DNA from: Cellvibrio sp.
GTDB taxonomy: Bacteria > Pseudomonadota > Gammaproteobacteria > Pseudomonadales > Cellvibrionaceae
Reading direction: 5' to 3'
DNA length: 12,489 nucleotides
Assembly: GCA_021323495.1 (NCBI GenBank)
Contig: JAJQJO010000056.1
Location: 1 to 12,489 of the forward strand
Shown: positions 7,206 to 12,489 of the stretch, piece by piece
Layout: every line of letters starts with the position of its first letter
Numbering within the stretch: the stretch's first letter is position 1
Translations under genes and position numbers: made by a program
Notes under the pieces: model-generated
What the model was told of the DNA's origin: nothing
Seen by the model: only the letters and a program-made list of their open reading frames with translations
The model's database searches: none

Positions 7206-7233
7206 ATATGGGGTTGGGACGAGGGGATTCAAG
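7206..7233 (-). promoter_or_regulatory. Sigma-32 heat-shock promoter of grpE
   Basis: On the minus strand CTTGAA (7233-7228) is followed after 14 bases by CCCCATAT (7213-7206). This fits the RpoH consensus (CTTGAA, 13-15 bases, CCCCATNT) at every defined position. Transcription should start near 7199, leaving a leader of about 63 bases before the GTG start. It drives grpE and probably the genes behind it. Confidence 0.87.
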
Positions 7234-7411
7234 TTTTGTCACCAAAGTTTTTCCCAGCTTAGTCCCAAGGCCGAATAAGTGACCGTGATGCCTCGCAGCA
7301 GCGTTTTCAAATCGAATTTCCCCCCCCCGCACCAGGCCATCCGATTATTGCTAGCACAAGCATGAAATACGCACAGATAAAAAGCATAAATAATGATTTG
7401 TGCGCCAAAAT

Positions 7412-7423
7412 GGTGAATTCACC
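7412..7423. promoter_or_regulatory. Perfect 12-bp palindrome GGTGAATTCACC, possible operator
   Basis: A perfect inverted repeat without spacer lies about 52 bases upstream of the chemoreceptor -35 hexamer, where an activator or auxiliary repressor site would sit. I do not recognise the regulator. A palindrome this long could also be chance. Confidence 0.3.
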
Positions 7424-7473
7424 TTCCATATGCCGGGCAAGCATAAAAGCTGGGGTTATTGATTTAAATACTA

Positions 7474-7491
7474 TTTGACAACGTTGTCTAT
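7474..7491. promoter_or_regulatory. LacI-family operator-like palindrome over the -35 (NagR-like)
   Basis: GACAACGTTGTC (7477-7488) is a perfect 12-bp palindrome with the central AACGTT typical of LacI-family operators. From memory, the N-acetylglucosamine repressor NagR of Shewanella-type gammaproteobacteria recognises AATGACARCGYTGTCATT; this site agrees at 14 of 18 positions, including the whole core. It covers the -35 hexamer, so bound protein should repress. The regulator identity is inference. Confidence 0.55.
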
Positions 7492-7503
7492 GCAACCTAA
7501 TGT
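7475..7503 (+). promoter_or_regulatory. Sigma-70 promoter of the chemoreceptor gene
   Basis: A perfect -35 hexamer TTGACA (7475-7480) is followed after exactly 17 bases by TAATGT (7498-7503), a four-of-six -10. Transcription would start near 7510, about 36 bases before the ATG. The flagellar sigma-28 pattern typical of many chemotaxis genes is not seen. Confidence 0.65.
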
Positions 7504-7545
7504 CATGCCTGATCTGTTCTTAATCTAGCCACCCCAGGAGACACC

Positions 7546-9165
7546 ATGTCACTGCGCATTAAAATCTGGATCGTCTCTGCCCAAATTCTGCTTGGTCTTT
7601 TGGGAATCATGCTGATTGGTTTATTCACGGTCCGCTATTCCAGCAATCAGGACAATACGGCGCGGGTGGAGCAGTTGCTTAACAGCACTTACGCCACCGT
7701 GATCCAGATGGAACAGATGGCCGCACGTGGCGAGCTGAGTGATGAGGCAGCCAAAAAAATTGCTACTACGCTGCTGCGTAACAACATCTATCACAAGTCG
7801 GAATATGTTTACGTCGCCGATGAACAGCTTGATTTCCTGGCAGCTCCGCTTGATCCCCAAATCCACGGCACCAGCTTCCATGAATTTAAAGACGGCAATG
7901 GCCGTAGCGTGGGCGAAATACTGCAAAAAGCCGTCGATAAAGCCCATGGCCAAACCGCCCGCTACCAATGGACCCAAAAACAGGCTGATGGCTCGATTGA
8001 AGAAAAACTTTCGATCGCCAAACTTTCGCCGCGCTGGAAATGGGTGGTGGGTACCGGGATTGGTTTTAACGAGGTCAACGCACGCTTTTGGGAAACTGCC
8101 AAATGGCAACTGAGCGTTTGTTTGCTGGTACTGCTGGTAATTGTCGTACCGGTGGTGTTATTTGCGCGCAAACTCGAGCGCGGCCTGGGCGCCGAACTGA
8201 AAGAAGTACTGACGCTGGTGCGGGCGGTAGCGAGCGGCGACTTGACCGAACGCAATGTCCGCCCGGCTGCGGAAGACAGCATCTATGGCTCGGTGGTGCG
8301 CATGCGCCATGCGTTGCGCGAGGTTATCTCGGGTATTGCACAAATGGTGTCGCGCCTGCATTCCATCAGCGACGATATTGTCCACAAAGCTGAAACCAGT
8401 ACCGCGATGGCAGAGGACCAAAGCATCAATACCATCAAGATTGCCTCTTCGGCCGAAGAATTTAATATGCAGACCAAAGATGCAATGCAACAGGCCAAAA
8501 TTGCCACCAACCAGACAGATCACGCCTCCAAAACAGCGACCCAGGGACAAAAATTGATTTCCAGCGCGGTCAAGAGTTTTGTGGAGATCGACAACAGCGT
8601 CATCCAGACCCAAGGCAGTATTGATGATCTGGCCGGGCGGATTAAAAGTATTTCGGCCGTTATTTCGGTGATTAGTGAGGTCGCCAACCAAACCAACCTC
8701 CTCGCGCTTAATGCCGCGATTGAAGCCGCGCGTGCCGGTGAACAGGGGCGCGGTTTTGCAGTAGTCGCCGATGAAGTGCGCCAACTCGCGCAGCGCACTA
8801 CCCAAGCCACTAGCGAAATCAGCGAAACTATTACTGCCGTACAAAACTCCAGTCACATCGCCAAACAAAATATGGATGACATGGTGATCCAGCTAAAAGA
8901 GGGTATTGGCCAAACCCGCCAAGGCGGCGAAATTGTAGAAAGCGTGCGTCGTGAGACCGATGAAGTGGCAAAAATGGTAGCCCATATCGGCAACTCGTTA
9001 ATCGAGCATGTGCAAGCAAGTACATTGATCCTGGAATACGTGAGCCAGGTAGAGCAGTCGTCTCTGGGTACGAAAGACGCGGCGCGCGGTACGCTGATGG
9101 CCTCGCAACAAATCCGCGATGCCTCCGATGAACTCAGTCGCCAACTGGAAGGTTTCCGCCTGTAA
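7546..9165 (+). CDS. Methyl-accepting chemotaxis protein with single Cache (sCache_2) sensor domain
   Basis: This 539-residue transmembrane chemoreceptor starts at an ATG five bases after AGGAG (7536-7540). Membrane helix 1 is about 7-29, and a periplasmic sCache_2-type domain spans about 34-182, recognisable by E-Y-V-Y-V-A-D and the closing W-K-W-V-V-G-T-G-I. Membrane helix 2 is about 187-207, followed by a HAMP linker (about 208-262). The cytoplasmic coiled-coil signalling domain has its conserved hairpin tip at 378-400 (E-V-A-N-Q-T-N-L-L-A-L-N-A-A-I-E-A-A-R). It should signal through CheW/CheA to control motility. There is no C-terminal CheR/CheB-tethering pentapeptide. sCache_2 domains often bind small organic acids, but the ligand cannot be read here. 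The gene stands alone between recN and grpE with its own promoter, LacI-type operator and terminator. Confidence 0.97.
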   Translation: MSLRIKIWIVSAQILLGLLGIMLIGLFTVRYSSNQDNTARVEQLLNSTYATVIQMEQMAARGELSDEAAKKIATTLLRNNIYHKSEYVYVADEQLDFLAAPLDPQIHGTSFHEFKDGNGRSVGEILQKAVDKAHGQTARYQWTQKQADGSIEEKLSIAKLSPRWKWVVGTGIGFNEVNARFWETAKWQLSVCLLVLLVIVVPVVLFARKLERGLGAELKEVLTLVRAVASGDLTERNVRPAAEDSIYGSVVRMRHALREVISGIAQMVSRLHSISDDIVHKAETSTAMAEDQSINTIKIASSAEEFNMQTKDAMQQAKIATNQTDHASKTATQGQKLISSAVKSFVEIDNSVIQTQGSIDDLAGRIKSISAVISVISEVANQTNLLALNAAIEAARAGEQGRGFAVVADEVRQLAQRTTQATSEISETITAVQNSSHIAKQNMDDMVIQLKEGIGQTRQGGEIVESVRRETDEVAKMVAHIGNSLIEHVQASTLILEYVSQVEQSSLGTKDAARGTLMASQQIRDASDELSRQLEGFRL

Positions 9166-9192
9166 TCGCGCCTGTTGCGCACCGCTAAACGG

Positions 9193-9222
9193 TTGCCACC
9201 CCCACCGTAGATACTGTATAAA
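9193..9222 (+). promoter_or_regulatory. Promoter of recN
   Basis: TTGCCA (9193-9198, five of six) is followed after 18 bases by TATAAA (9217-9222, five of six). Transcription would start near 9229, about 59 bases before the recN ATG. The -10 lies inside the LexA box, the usual arrangement for tight SOS repression. Confidence 0.62.
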
Positions 9223-9229
9223 TAGCCAG
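9214..9229. promoter_or_regulatory. LexA (SOS) box upstream of recN
   Basis: CTGTATAAATAGCCAG fits the LexA consensus CTGT-N8-ACAG with one change (CCAG for ACAG). As I recall, one of the E. coli recN boxes also ends in CCAG. It overlaps the -10 and the expected transcription start, so LexA would block recN until DNA damage. Confidence 0.77.
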
Positions 9230-9264
9230 ACACTTGTTAACCCCAAGTGTCTGGCTATTTTGTT
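9221..9264 (+). terminator. Rho-independent terminator of the chemoreceptor gene, overlapping the recN promoter
   Basis: A perfect 16-bp stem (9221-9236 with 9244-9259) has a seven-base loop and is followed by T-rich sequence (TTTTGTT within 9258-9264). It starts 56 bases after the chemoreceptor stop. Its 5' arm contains half of the LexA box and the recN start point. Confidence 0.87.
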
Positions 9265-9287
9265 ATGGCAACACTTGCGAGGCATCC

Positions 9288-10955
9288 ATGCTCACTCACC
9301 TGAATATCCAAAATTTCACCTTGGTTGACCGGCTCGATCTGGACATAAAACCCGGTATGACCGTAATTACCGGCGAAACAGGTGCGGGTAAATCAATTGT
9401 ATTGGATGCGCTCGCGTTGACGCTGGGTGACCGCGCTGAAGCTGACCGGGTACGTGCAGGTGCCAGCCGTGCCGACATCACTGCCAGCTTTGATACCAGC
9501 GCCATCCCCAGTGCCCAGGAATGGCTATTCAATATGGATTTGCAGCAGCCTGATAACCCGCACGAATGCTTGCTGCGCCGCCTGGTCAACAATGAAGGTA
9601 AATCCAAGTCCTATATCAATGGCCAGCCGGTCACCTTGCAGCAGTTGCGCATCCTCGGTGAAATGCTGATTGATATCCACAGCCAGCATGAACACCAATC
9701 GCTGCTAATCAAAGATACCCATCGCCGCCTGATTGATGAATTTGCCGGACAGACTGAGCTCGCCCGGCAAGTGCGCCTCGCCTTCCGCGAATGGCAGAGC
9801 CGCCTCGAACACTTTATCCACCTGCGCGACAATGCCGCGGATGTGAGCGCACGCTTCCAACTGCTCAGCTACCAATTTAACGAATTGGAGCAGTTAGGTT
9901 TACAAGCGGGTGAATTGGCCAAATTGGAGGCAGAGCAACGCAGCCTCGCCAACGCCGAAGAAATATTGCACGGCAGCCAGCAGTTGGCAGCATTTTGCGG
10001 TGATGACGAACAGGGGCTGAGCGTCAACTTGCACCGCGCCCTGCACATATTGCGCAACCTGCCGGAAAAAACCGCTGCGCTGCAAACGGCGGAAGAGTTA
10101 TTGACCAGCGCACAGATACAGGTCGAAGAAGCGCAGCATGAGATTGACCGCCATATCGACAGTTTTAACCTCGACCCGGCGCGCCTGGCGGTGGTCGAGG
10201 ATCGCCTGTCGGCGATTTATGACCTCGCACGCAAACACCGTATCCAACCCGAGGAATTACCATCATTTATCGACAAACTCAGCGCAGAACTGGAGCAGTT
10301 GCAAGGTGGTGATGGCAAACTCGACCAACTTGCACAGCAAGTCGCGCAAGCAGAAAAAGCTTATCGCCAGCTTGCAGAGCAATTGTCGGGCAAACGCAGT
10401 AAAGCGGGCACCAGCCTTGCCAAACAAGTGAATGAGCAGCTCAAATTATTGGCGATGACCAATGCCAACCTCAGTGTCAGCCTGCTGCCGCTCACCGATA
10501 AACCCGGCCCTAACGGATTGGAGGACGTGGAGTTTTTAATCAGCACCAATCCCGGTCAGGCACCGCGTCCGCTGGCCAAGATTGCCTCGGGTGGCGAGTT
10601 GTCGCGAATCAGCCTGGCGATCCAGGTGATCACCGCCAAAACCTCGGCTACCCCGACATTGGTATTTGATGAAGTTGATGTGGGTATCGGAGGCGCAACT
10701 GGTGATGTTGTTGGCCAACTGCTGCGGCAACTGGGTGAGCGCGGGCAAGTTATTTGCGTCACCCATCTCGCGCAGGTAGCAAGCAAGGGCCATCAACACT
10801 TGCAAGTAGTGAAGACCGCCAGCAAAAAAAGTGCGGAATCCACCTTGGTGGAATTGACCGGTGAAGGCAAGGTAGAAGAAATTGCGCGCATGCTGGGAGG
10901 ATTAAAAATTACCGACCAATCACTGGCTCATGCACGGGAAATGCTGGAGCTTTAA
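9288..10955 (+). CDS. recN: DNA repair protein RecN
   Basis: RecN is an SMC-like ATPase of the SOS response that holds and processes DNA ends during double-strand break repair by RecA. The 555 residues match E. coli (553). The N-terminal half-ATPase carries Walker A G29-E-T-G-A-G-K35-S36. A central coiled-coil arm runs at about 150-390 (Gln/Glu/Leu-rich). The C-terminal half has the ABC signature S434-G-G-E-L-S439 and Walker B L-V-F-D461-E462-V-D-V-G-I-G-G. The frame runs back to a TTG at 9234 inside the terminator hairpin. The ATG at 9288 is preferred because GAGG lies five bases before it and M-L-T-H-L-x-I-x-N-F matches the family start. It is controlled by its own LexA box and is convergent with fur. 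Confidence 0.98.
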   Translation: MLTHLNIQNFTLVDRLDLDIKPGMTVITGETGAGKSIVLDALALTLGDRAEADRVRAGASRADITASFDTSAIPSAQEWLFNMDLQQPDNPHECLLRRLVNNEGKSKSYINGQPVTLQQLRILGEMLIDIHSQHEHQSLLIKDTHRRLIDEFAGQTELARQVRLAFREWQSRLEHFIHLRDNAADVSARFQLLSYQFNELEQLGLQAGELAKLEAEQRSLANAEEILHGSQQLAAFCGDDEQGLSVNLHRALHILRNLPEKTAALQTAEELLTSAQIQVEEAQHEIDRHIDSFNLDPARLAVVEDRLSAIYDLARKHRIQPEELPSFIDKLSAELEQLQGGDGKLDQLAQQVAQAEKAYRQLAEQLSGKRSKAGTSLAKQVNEQLKLLAMTNANLSVSLLPLTDKPGPNGLEDVEFLISTNPGQAPRPLAKIASGGELSRISLAIQVITAKTSATPTLVFDEVDVGIGGATGDVVGQLLRQLGERGQVICVTHLAQVASKGHQHLQVVKTASKKSAESTLVELTGEGKVEEIARMLGGLKITDQSLAHAREMLEL

Positions 10956-11033
10956 TTCTGCGGAAGCAGACAATAAAATCGAAATTAAAAATAAAAATCG
11001 GGCGCTGGAATAAAGATCATAAATAAAAAAGAA

Positions 11034-11066
11034 AAAGGGGTGATATAAATCACCCCTTTAAATTTT
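11034..11066. terminator. Bidirectional terminator between recN and fur
   Basis: AAAGGGGTGAT (11034-11044) pairs with ATCACCCCTTT (11049-11059) around a four-base loop. On the plus strand TTTAAATTTT follows; on the minus strand the stem is followed by a long T-rich run. It closes recN on one side and fur on the other. The 75 bases between the recN stop and the hairpin are A-rich low-complexity sequence. Confidence 0.9.
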
Positions 11067-11077
11067 CACACAATTAA

Positions 11078-11485
11078 CTAGTGTTTCTTTCTGACATACA
11101 AAACCAGGCTGTGATCGGTCAGTTCAAAACCGTATTCAGCGACTATGCGTTTTTGCAAGGCTTCAATTTCATCATTATGGAACTCAATGATCGTACCGGA
11201 ATCTATATCGACCATGTGATCATGATGCTCGCCGCGCGCCACTTCAAATACCGAGTGGCCACCATCGAAATTGTGTCTCACGACCAAACCGGCGCTTTCG
11301 AATTGGGTTAGTACCCGATAAACAGTCGCCAAACCTACATCATCACCTTGTTCCATTAGCGCTTTGTAAACATCTTCCGCGCTCATGTGATGCTTTTCCG
11401 AGGATTCGAGCATTTGCAAAATTTTCACACGTGGCAAGGTCACTTTAAGACCCGCTTTGCGCAGTTCGTGGTTACCGTCTGCCAT
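11078..11485 (-). CDS. fur: Ferric uptake regulator Fur
   Basis: Fur is the cytoplasmic Fe(II)-responsive repressor of iron uptake. The 135 residues begin M-A-D-G-N-H-E-L-R-K-A-G-L-K-V-T, like Pseudomonas Fur (134 residues). The ATG at 11485 is chosen over a TTG four codons upstream because a G-rich Shine-Dalgarno (GGGGG) precedes it. The winged-helix domain is about 1-82 with recognition helix G51-L-A-T-V-Y-R-V-L. The metal ligands of the family are all present: H33, E81, H88, H90 and H87, D89, E108, H125. The two cysteines of the E. coli structural zinc site are D93 and S96 here, and the protein contains no cysteine at all. It is divergent from bamE and convergent with recN. I could not find a convincing Fur box in its own upstream region. 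Confidence 0.97.
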   Translation of the reverse strand: MADGNHELRKAGLKVTLPRVKILQMLESSEKHHMSAEDVYKALMEQGDDVGLATVYRVLTQFESAGLVVRHNFDGGHSVFEVARGEHHDHMVDIDSGTIIEFHNDEIEALQKRIVAEYGFELTDHSLVLYVRKKH

Positions 11486-11501
11486 TATTTCCCCCAAACC
11501 C

Positions 11502-11531
11502 TTCTCAGTGTTCCTGTGGTTCGGGTATTAT
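11502..11531 (+). promoter_or_regulatory. Candidate promoter of bamE
   Basis: TTCTCA (11502-11507, four of six) is followed after 18 bases by TATTAT (11526-11531, five of six). Transcription would start near 11538, about 26 bases before the ATG. The minus strand of the same -10 reads ATAATA and may serve fur, but no good -35 is seen for it. Confidence 0.48.
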
Positions 11532-11563
11532 CCGCGTTCATTTTCGTTAGTGGAAGCCCTTGT

Positions 11564-12019
11564 ATGAAATTAGCCAGCCGTGTTTTCCTGGCCGTTATCC
11601 TAGTCTCCAGCCTCACCGCTTGCTCCAACTTCCGCTTTCCTGGTGTTTATAAAGTCGGTATCCAACAGGGTCACATCATCACTCAGGAGATGGTGGAACA
11701 ATTGAAATTGGGCATGTCCAAACGGCAAGTGCGCTTCGTACTCGGCAATACGTTACTCCCTGACACCTTTAACGATGACCGTTGGGATTATCCCTACAGT
11801 GTGCGTCGCGGTTCCCAAGGTGATATCACCCAATATTTGTACACCGTTTATTTTGAAAACGACAAGCTGGTCAAAACCGAAGGTGATTACCTGCCCGGCA
11901 AGGCTCCGCTGACCGGCGAAAAATCAGAGAAATATCTGGATGATATGAACCGCGACCTACCAGTTCCGACTGAAGACAGCACGCCACCCAAAGTGCCCGA
12001 TCCGGACGAGATTGAGTAA
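11564..12019 (+). CDS. bamE: Outer membrane protein assembly factor BamE (SmpA/OmlA lipoprotein)
   Basis: BamE is a periplasm-facing lipoprotein of the BAM complex that inserts beta-barrel proteins in the outer membrane. The start ATG at 11564 has GGAAG seven bases upstream. The frame is open further back to 11387, but that part overlaps fur in antisense and lacks family similarity. Residues 1-19 are a lipoprotein signal ending L17-T-A-C20, so Cys20 is acylated; Ser at +2 suggests outer-membrane sorting. The SmpA/OmlA core follows: F-P-G-V-Y-K at 25-30, then V44-E-Q-L-K-L-G-M-S-K-R-Q-V-R-F-V-L-G61, and the strands W74-D-Y and Y93-T-V-Y-F-E. Residues from about 113 to 151 form an acidic, Pro-rich tail absent from the 113-residue E. 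coli protein. The gene is divergent from fur, as in Pseudomonas (omlA-fur). Confidence 0.95.
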   Translation: MKLASRVFLAVILVSSLTACSNFRFPGVYKVGIQQGHIITQEMVEQLKLGMSKRQVRFVLGNTLLPDTFNDDRWDYPYSVRRGSQGDITQYLYTVYFENDKLVKTEGDYLPGKAPLTGEKSEKYLDDMNRDLPVPTEDSTPPKVPDPDEIE

Positions 12020-12040
12020 TACACCCTTTATTCAAGCTCA

Positions 12041-12076
12041 AAAAAACAACGCCCGGTTTAGCCGGGCGTTGTTTTT
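12041..12076. terminator. Bidirectional terminator between bamE and the diguanylate cyclase gene
   Basis: CAACGCCCGG (12047-12056) pairs with CCGGGCGTTG (12062-12071) around a five-base loop. Six A precede the stem and TTTTT follows it, so it works on both strands and closes the two convergent genes. Confidence 0.92.
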
Positions 12077-12114
12077 GGTAGCGGTTGTTGTGGAGATTTC
12101 CAGCTTTTGCCCCG

Positions 12115-12489
12115 TTAGCGACTGACACAAATTTGGTTACGCCCTTCGGCCTTGGCGCGATAGAGCGCCGCATCTGCTTCTTGCAGCAGTTGTTCTGCGC
12201 GTTCTATACCCGGCCGGTATGCTGCGATGCCTGCGCTCAGGGTCACATTAAAGCTGCGCTGGTCCACCGTGAAGGTGATATCACGGAGGCGCTGGCGCAC
12301 ATCTTCCATCAATAGCTGCGCCTCTTCGCGCTTACAGCGTGGCAGGACAGCGACAAATTCCTCACCGCCATAGCGTCCCACCGCATCGGTTTTACGCAAC
12401 CGCTGGCGCAGCAAATGGGCGACCGCCTTGATGACTTTATCCCCGGCCGGATGGCCATAGGTATCATTTACCTGCTTGAAATGGTCGAG
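12115..12489 (-). CDS. GGDEF domain diguanylate cyclase (N-terminal part outside the window)
   Basis: The visible 124 residues are the C-terminal two thirds of a GGDEF domain, which makes cyclic di-GMP from two GTP. The frame runs through the window end, so any sensory or membrane domain is not visible. Reading from the window edge, the protein shows D2-H-F-K-x-V-N-D-T-Y-G-H-P-A-G-D17 and then the active-site loop G41-G-E-E-F45. The GGEEF form is catalytically competent. The inhibitory I-site R32-K-T-D35 stands five residues before the loop, so product feedback is expected. The domain ends with L-Y-x-A-K-x-x-G-R-N, the usual closing motif, and only six residues follow, so nothing such as an EAL domain is attached behind it. 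It is convergent with bamE. Confidence 0.95.
   Translation of the reverse strand, partial: LDHFKQVNDTYGHPAGDKVIKAVAHLLRQRLRKTDAVGRYGGEEFVAVLPRCKREEAQLLMEDVRQRLRDITFTVDQRSFNVTLSAGIAAYRPGIERAEQLLQEADAALYRAKAEGRNQICVSR

Larger units (their letters stand above)
7137..7545. other. Divergent intergenic region between grpE and the chemoreceptor gene
   Basis: This 409-base stretch has no convincing gene. It holds the grpE heat-shock promoter on the left and the chemoreceptor promoter on the right. Between them are a homopolymer of nine C (7320-7328), the palindrome GGTGAATTCACC and AT-rich sequence. A 62-codon minus-strand frame (7307-7495) has one hydrophobic stretch but only a TTG start with no usable ribosome site, and it overlaps the chemoreceptor promoter, so I do not call it. 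Confidence 0.7.

Noticed and set aside
7307..7495. A 62-codon minus-strand frame with one hydrophobic stretch
   Set aside because: It has a TTG start without a usable ribosome site, overlaps the chemoreceptor promoter and operator, and runs through the C9 tract.
7441..7545. A flagellar sigma-28 promoter for the chemoreceptor gene
   Set aside because: A TAAA-like motif exists near 7443, but no GCCGATAA-type -10 follows at the right distance; the TTGACA/TAATGT pair fits better.
8158..8868. A 236-codon minus-strand open frame inside the chemoreceptor gene
   Set aside because: It is the antisense of the signalling domain, which is clearly coding on the plus strand.
9234..9287. RecN start at a TTG at 9234
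   Set aside because: It lies inside the terminator hairpin; the ATG at 9288 has a ribosome site and the family N-terminus.
11486..11563. A Fur box for autoregulation in the fur-bamE intergenic region
   Set aside because: Only one GATAAT-like hexamer is visible (minus strand near 11531); the adjacent hexamers needed for a Fur site do not match.

Overview
The window (about 12.5 kb, moderate GC) looks like chromosomal DNA of a gammaproteobacterium. The core order bamE / fur / recN / grpE-dnaK-dnaJ is the one I remember from Pseudomonas and its relatives. The Fur, BamE and DnaK proteins read like that group, and Cellvibrionaceae (Cellvibrio-like) is my best guess. That assignment is inference from protein style and gene order; no search was run.

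Layout, left to right. (1) 1-1355, plus strand: the 3' part of an AhpD-like carboxymuconolactone decarboxylase-family gene, then a secreted protein with two thioredoxin folds, probably one operon, closed by a bidirectional terminator at 1381-1427. (2) 1447-2916, minus strand: an RDD membrane protein and, upstream of it, a CPBP (Abi/CAAX-like) intramembrane protease. (3) 3017-7136, minus strand: dnaJ, dnaK and grpE. grpE has a near-perfect sigma-32 heat-shock promoter and dnaK has a weaker one. The dnaK-dnaJ spacer is full of hairpins and contains a C/G-rich inverted-repeat element. (4) 7137-7545: a 409-bp divergent intergenic region with the grpE promoter, a C9 tract, two perfect 12-bp palindromes and the promoter of the next gene. 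(5) 7546-9165, plus strand: a methyl-accepting chemotaxis protein with a single Cache domain. (6) 9193-10955, plus strand: recN, with a LexA (SOS) box nested inside the chemoreceptor gene's terminator. (7) 11078-11485, minus strand: fur, convergent with recN across a shared terminator. (8) 11564-12019, plus strand: bamE, divergent from fur. (9) 12115-12489, minus strand: the C-terminal part of a GGDEF diguanylate cyclase, cut by the window end.

How the genes work together. GrpE, DnaK and DnaJ form one chaperone machine. RecN (SOS repair), Fur (iron) and BamE (outer-membrane assembly) are housekeeping neighbours with separate regulation. The chemoreceptor gene sits between recN and grpE, which I remember as adjacent in Pseudomonas. 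Its promoter overlaps a LacI-type palindrome resembling the NagR motif, which suggests sugar-dependent (possibly N-acetylglucosamine) control.

I found no CRISPR array, transposase, prophage gene, tRNA or rRNA. I also saw no convincing new defence or metabolic system. The most interesting signals are regulatory: the nested LexA/promoter/terminator before recN, the operator in front of the chemoreceptor, the structured dnaK-dnaJ spacer, and a Fur protein with no cysteine.
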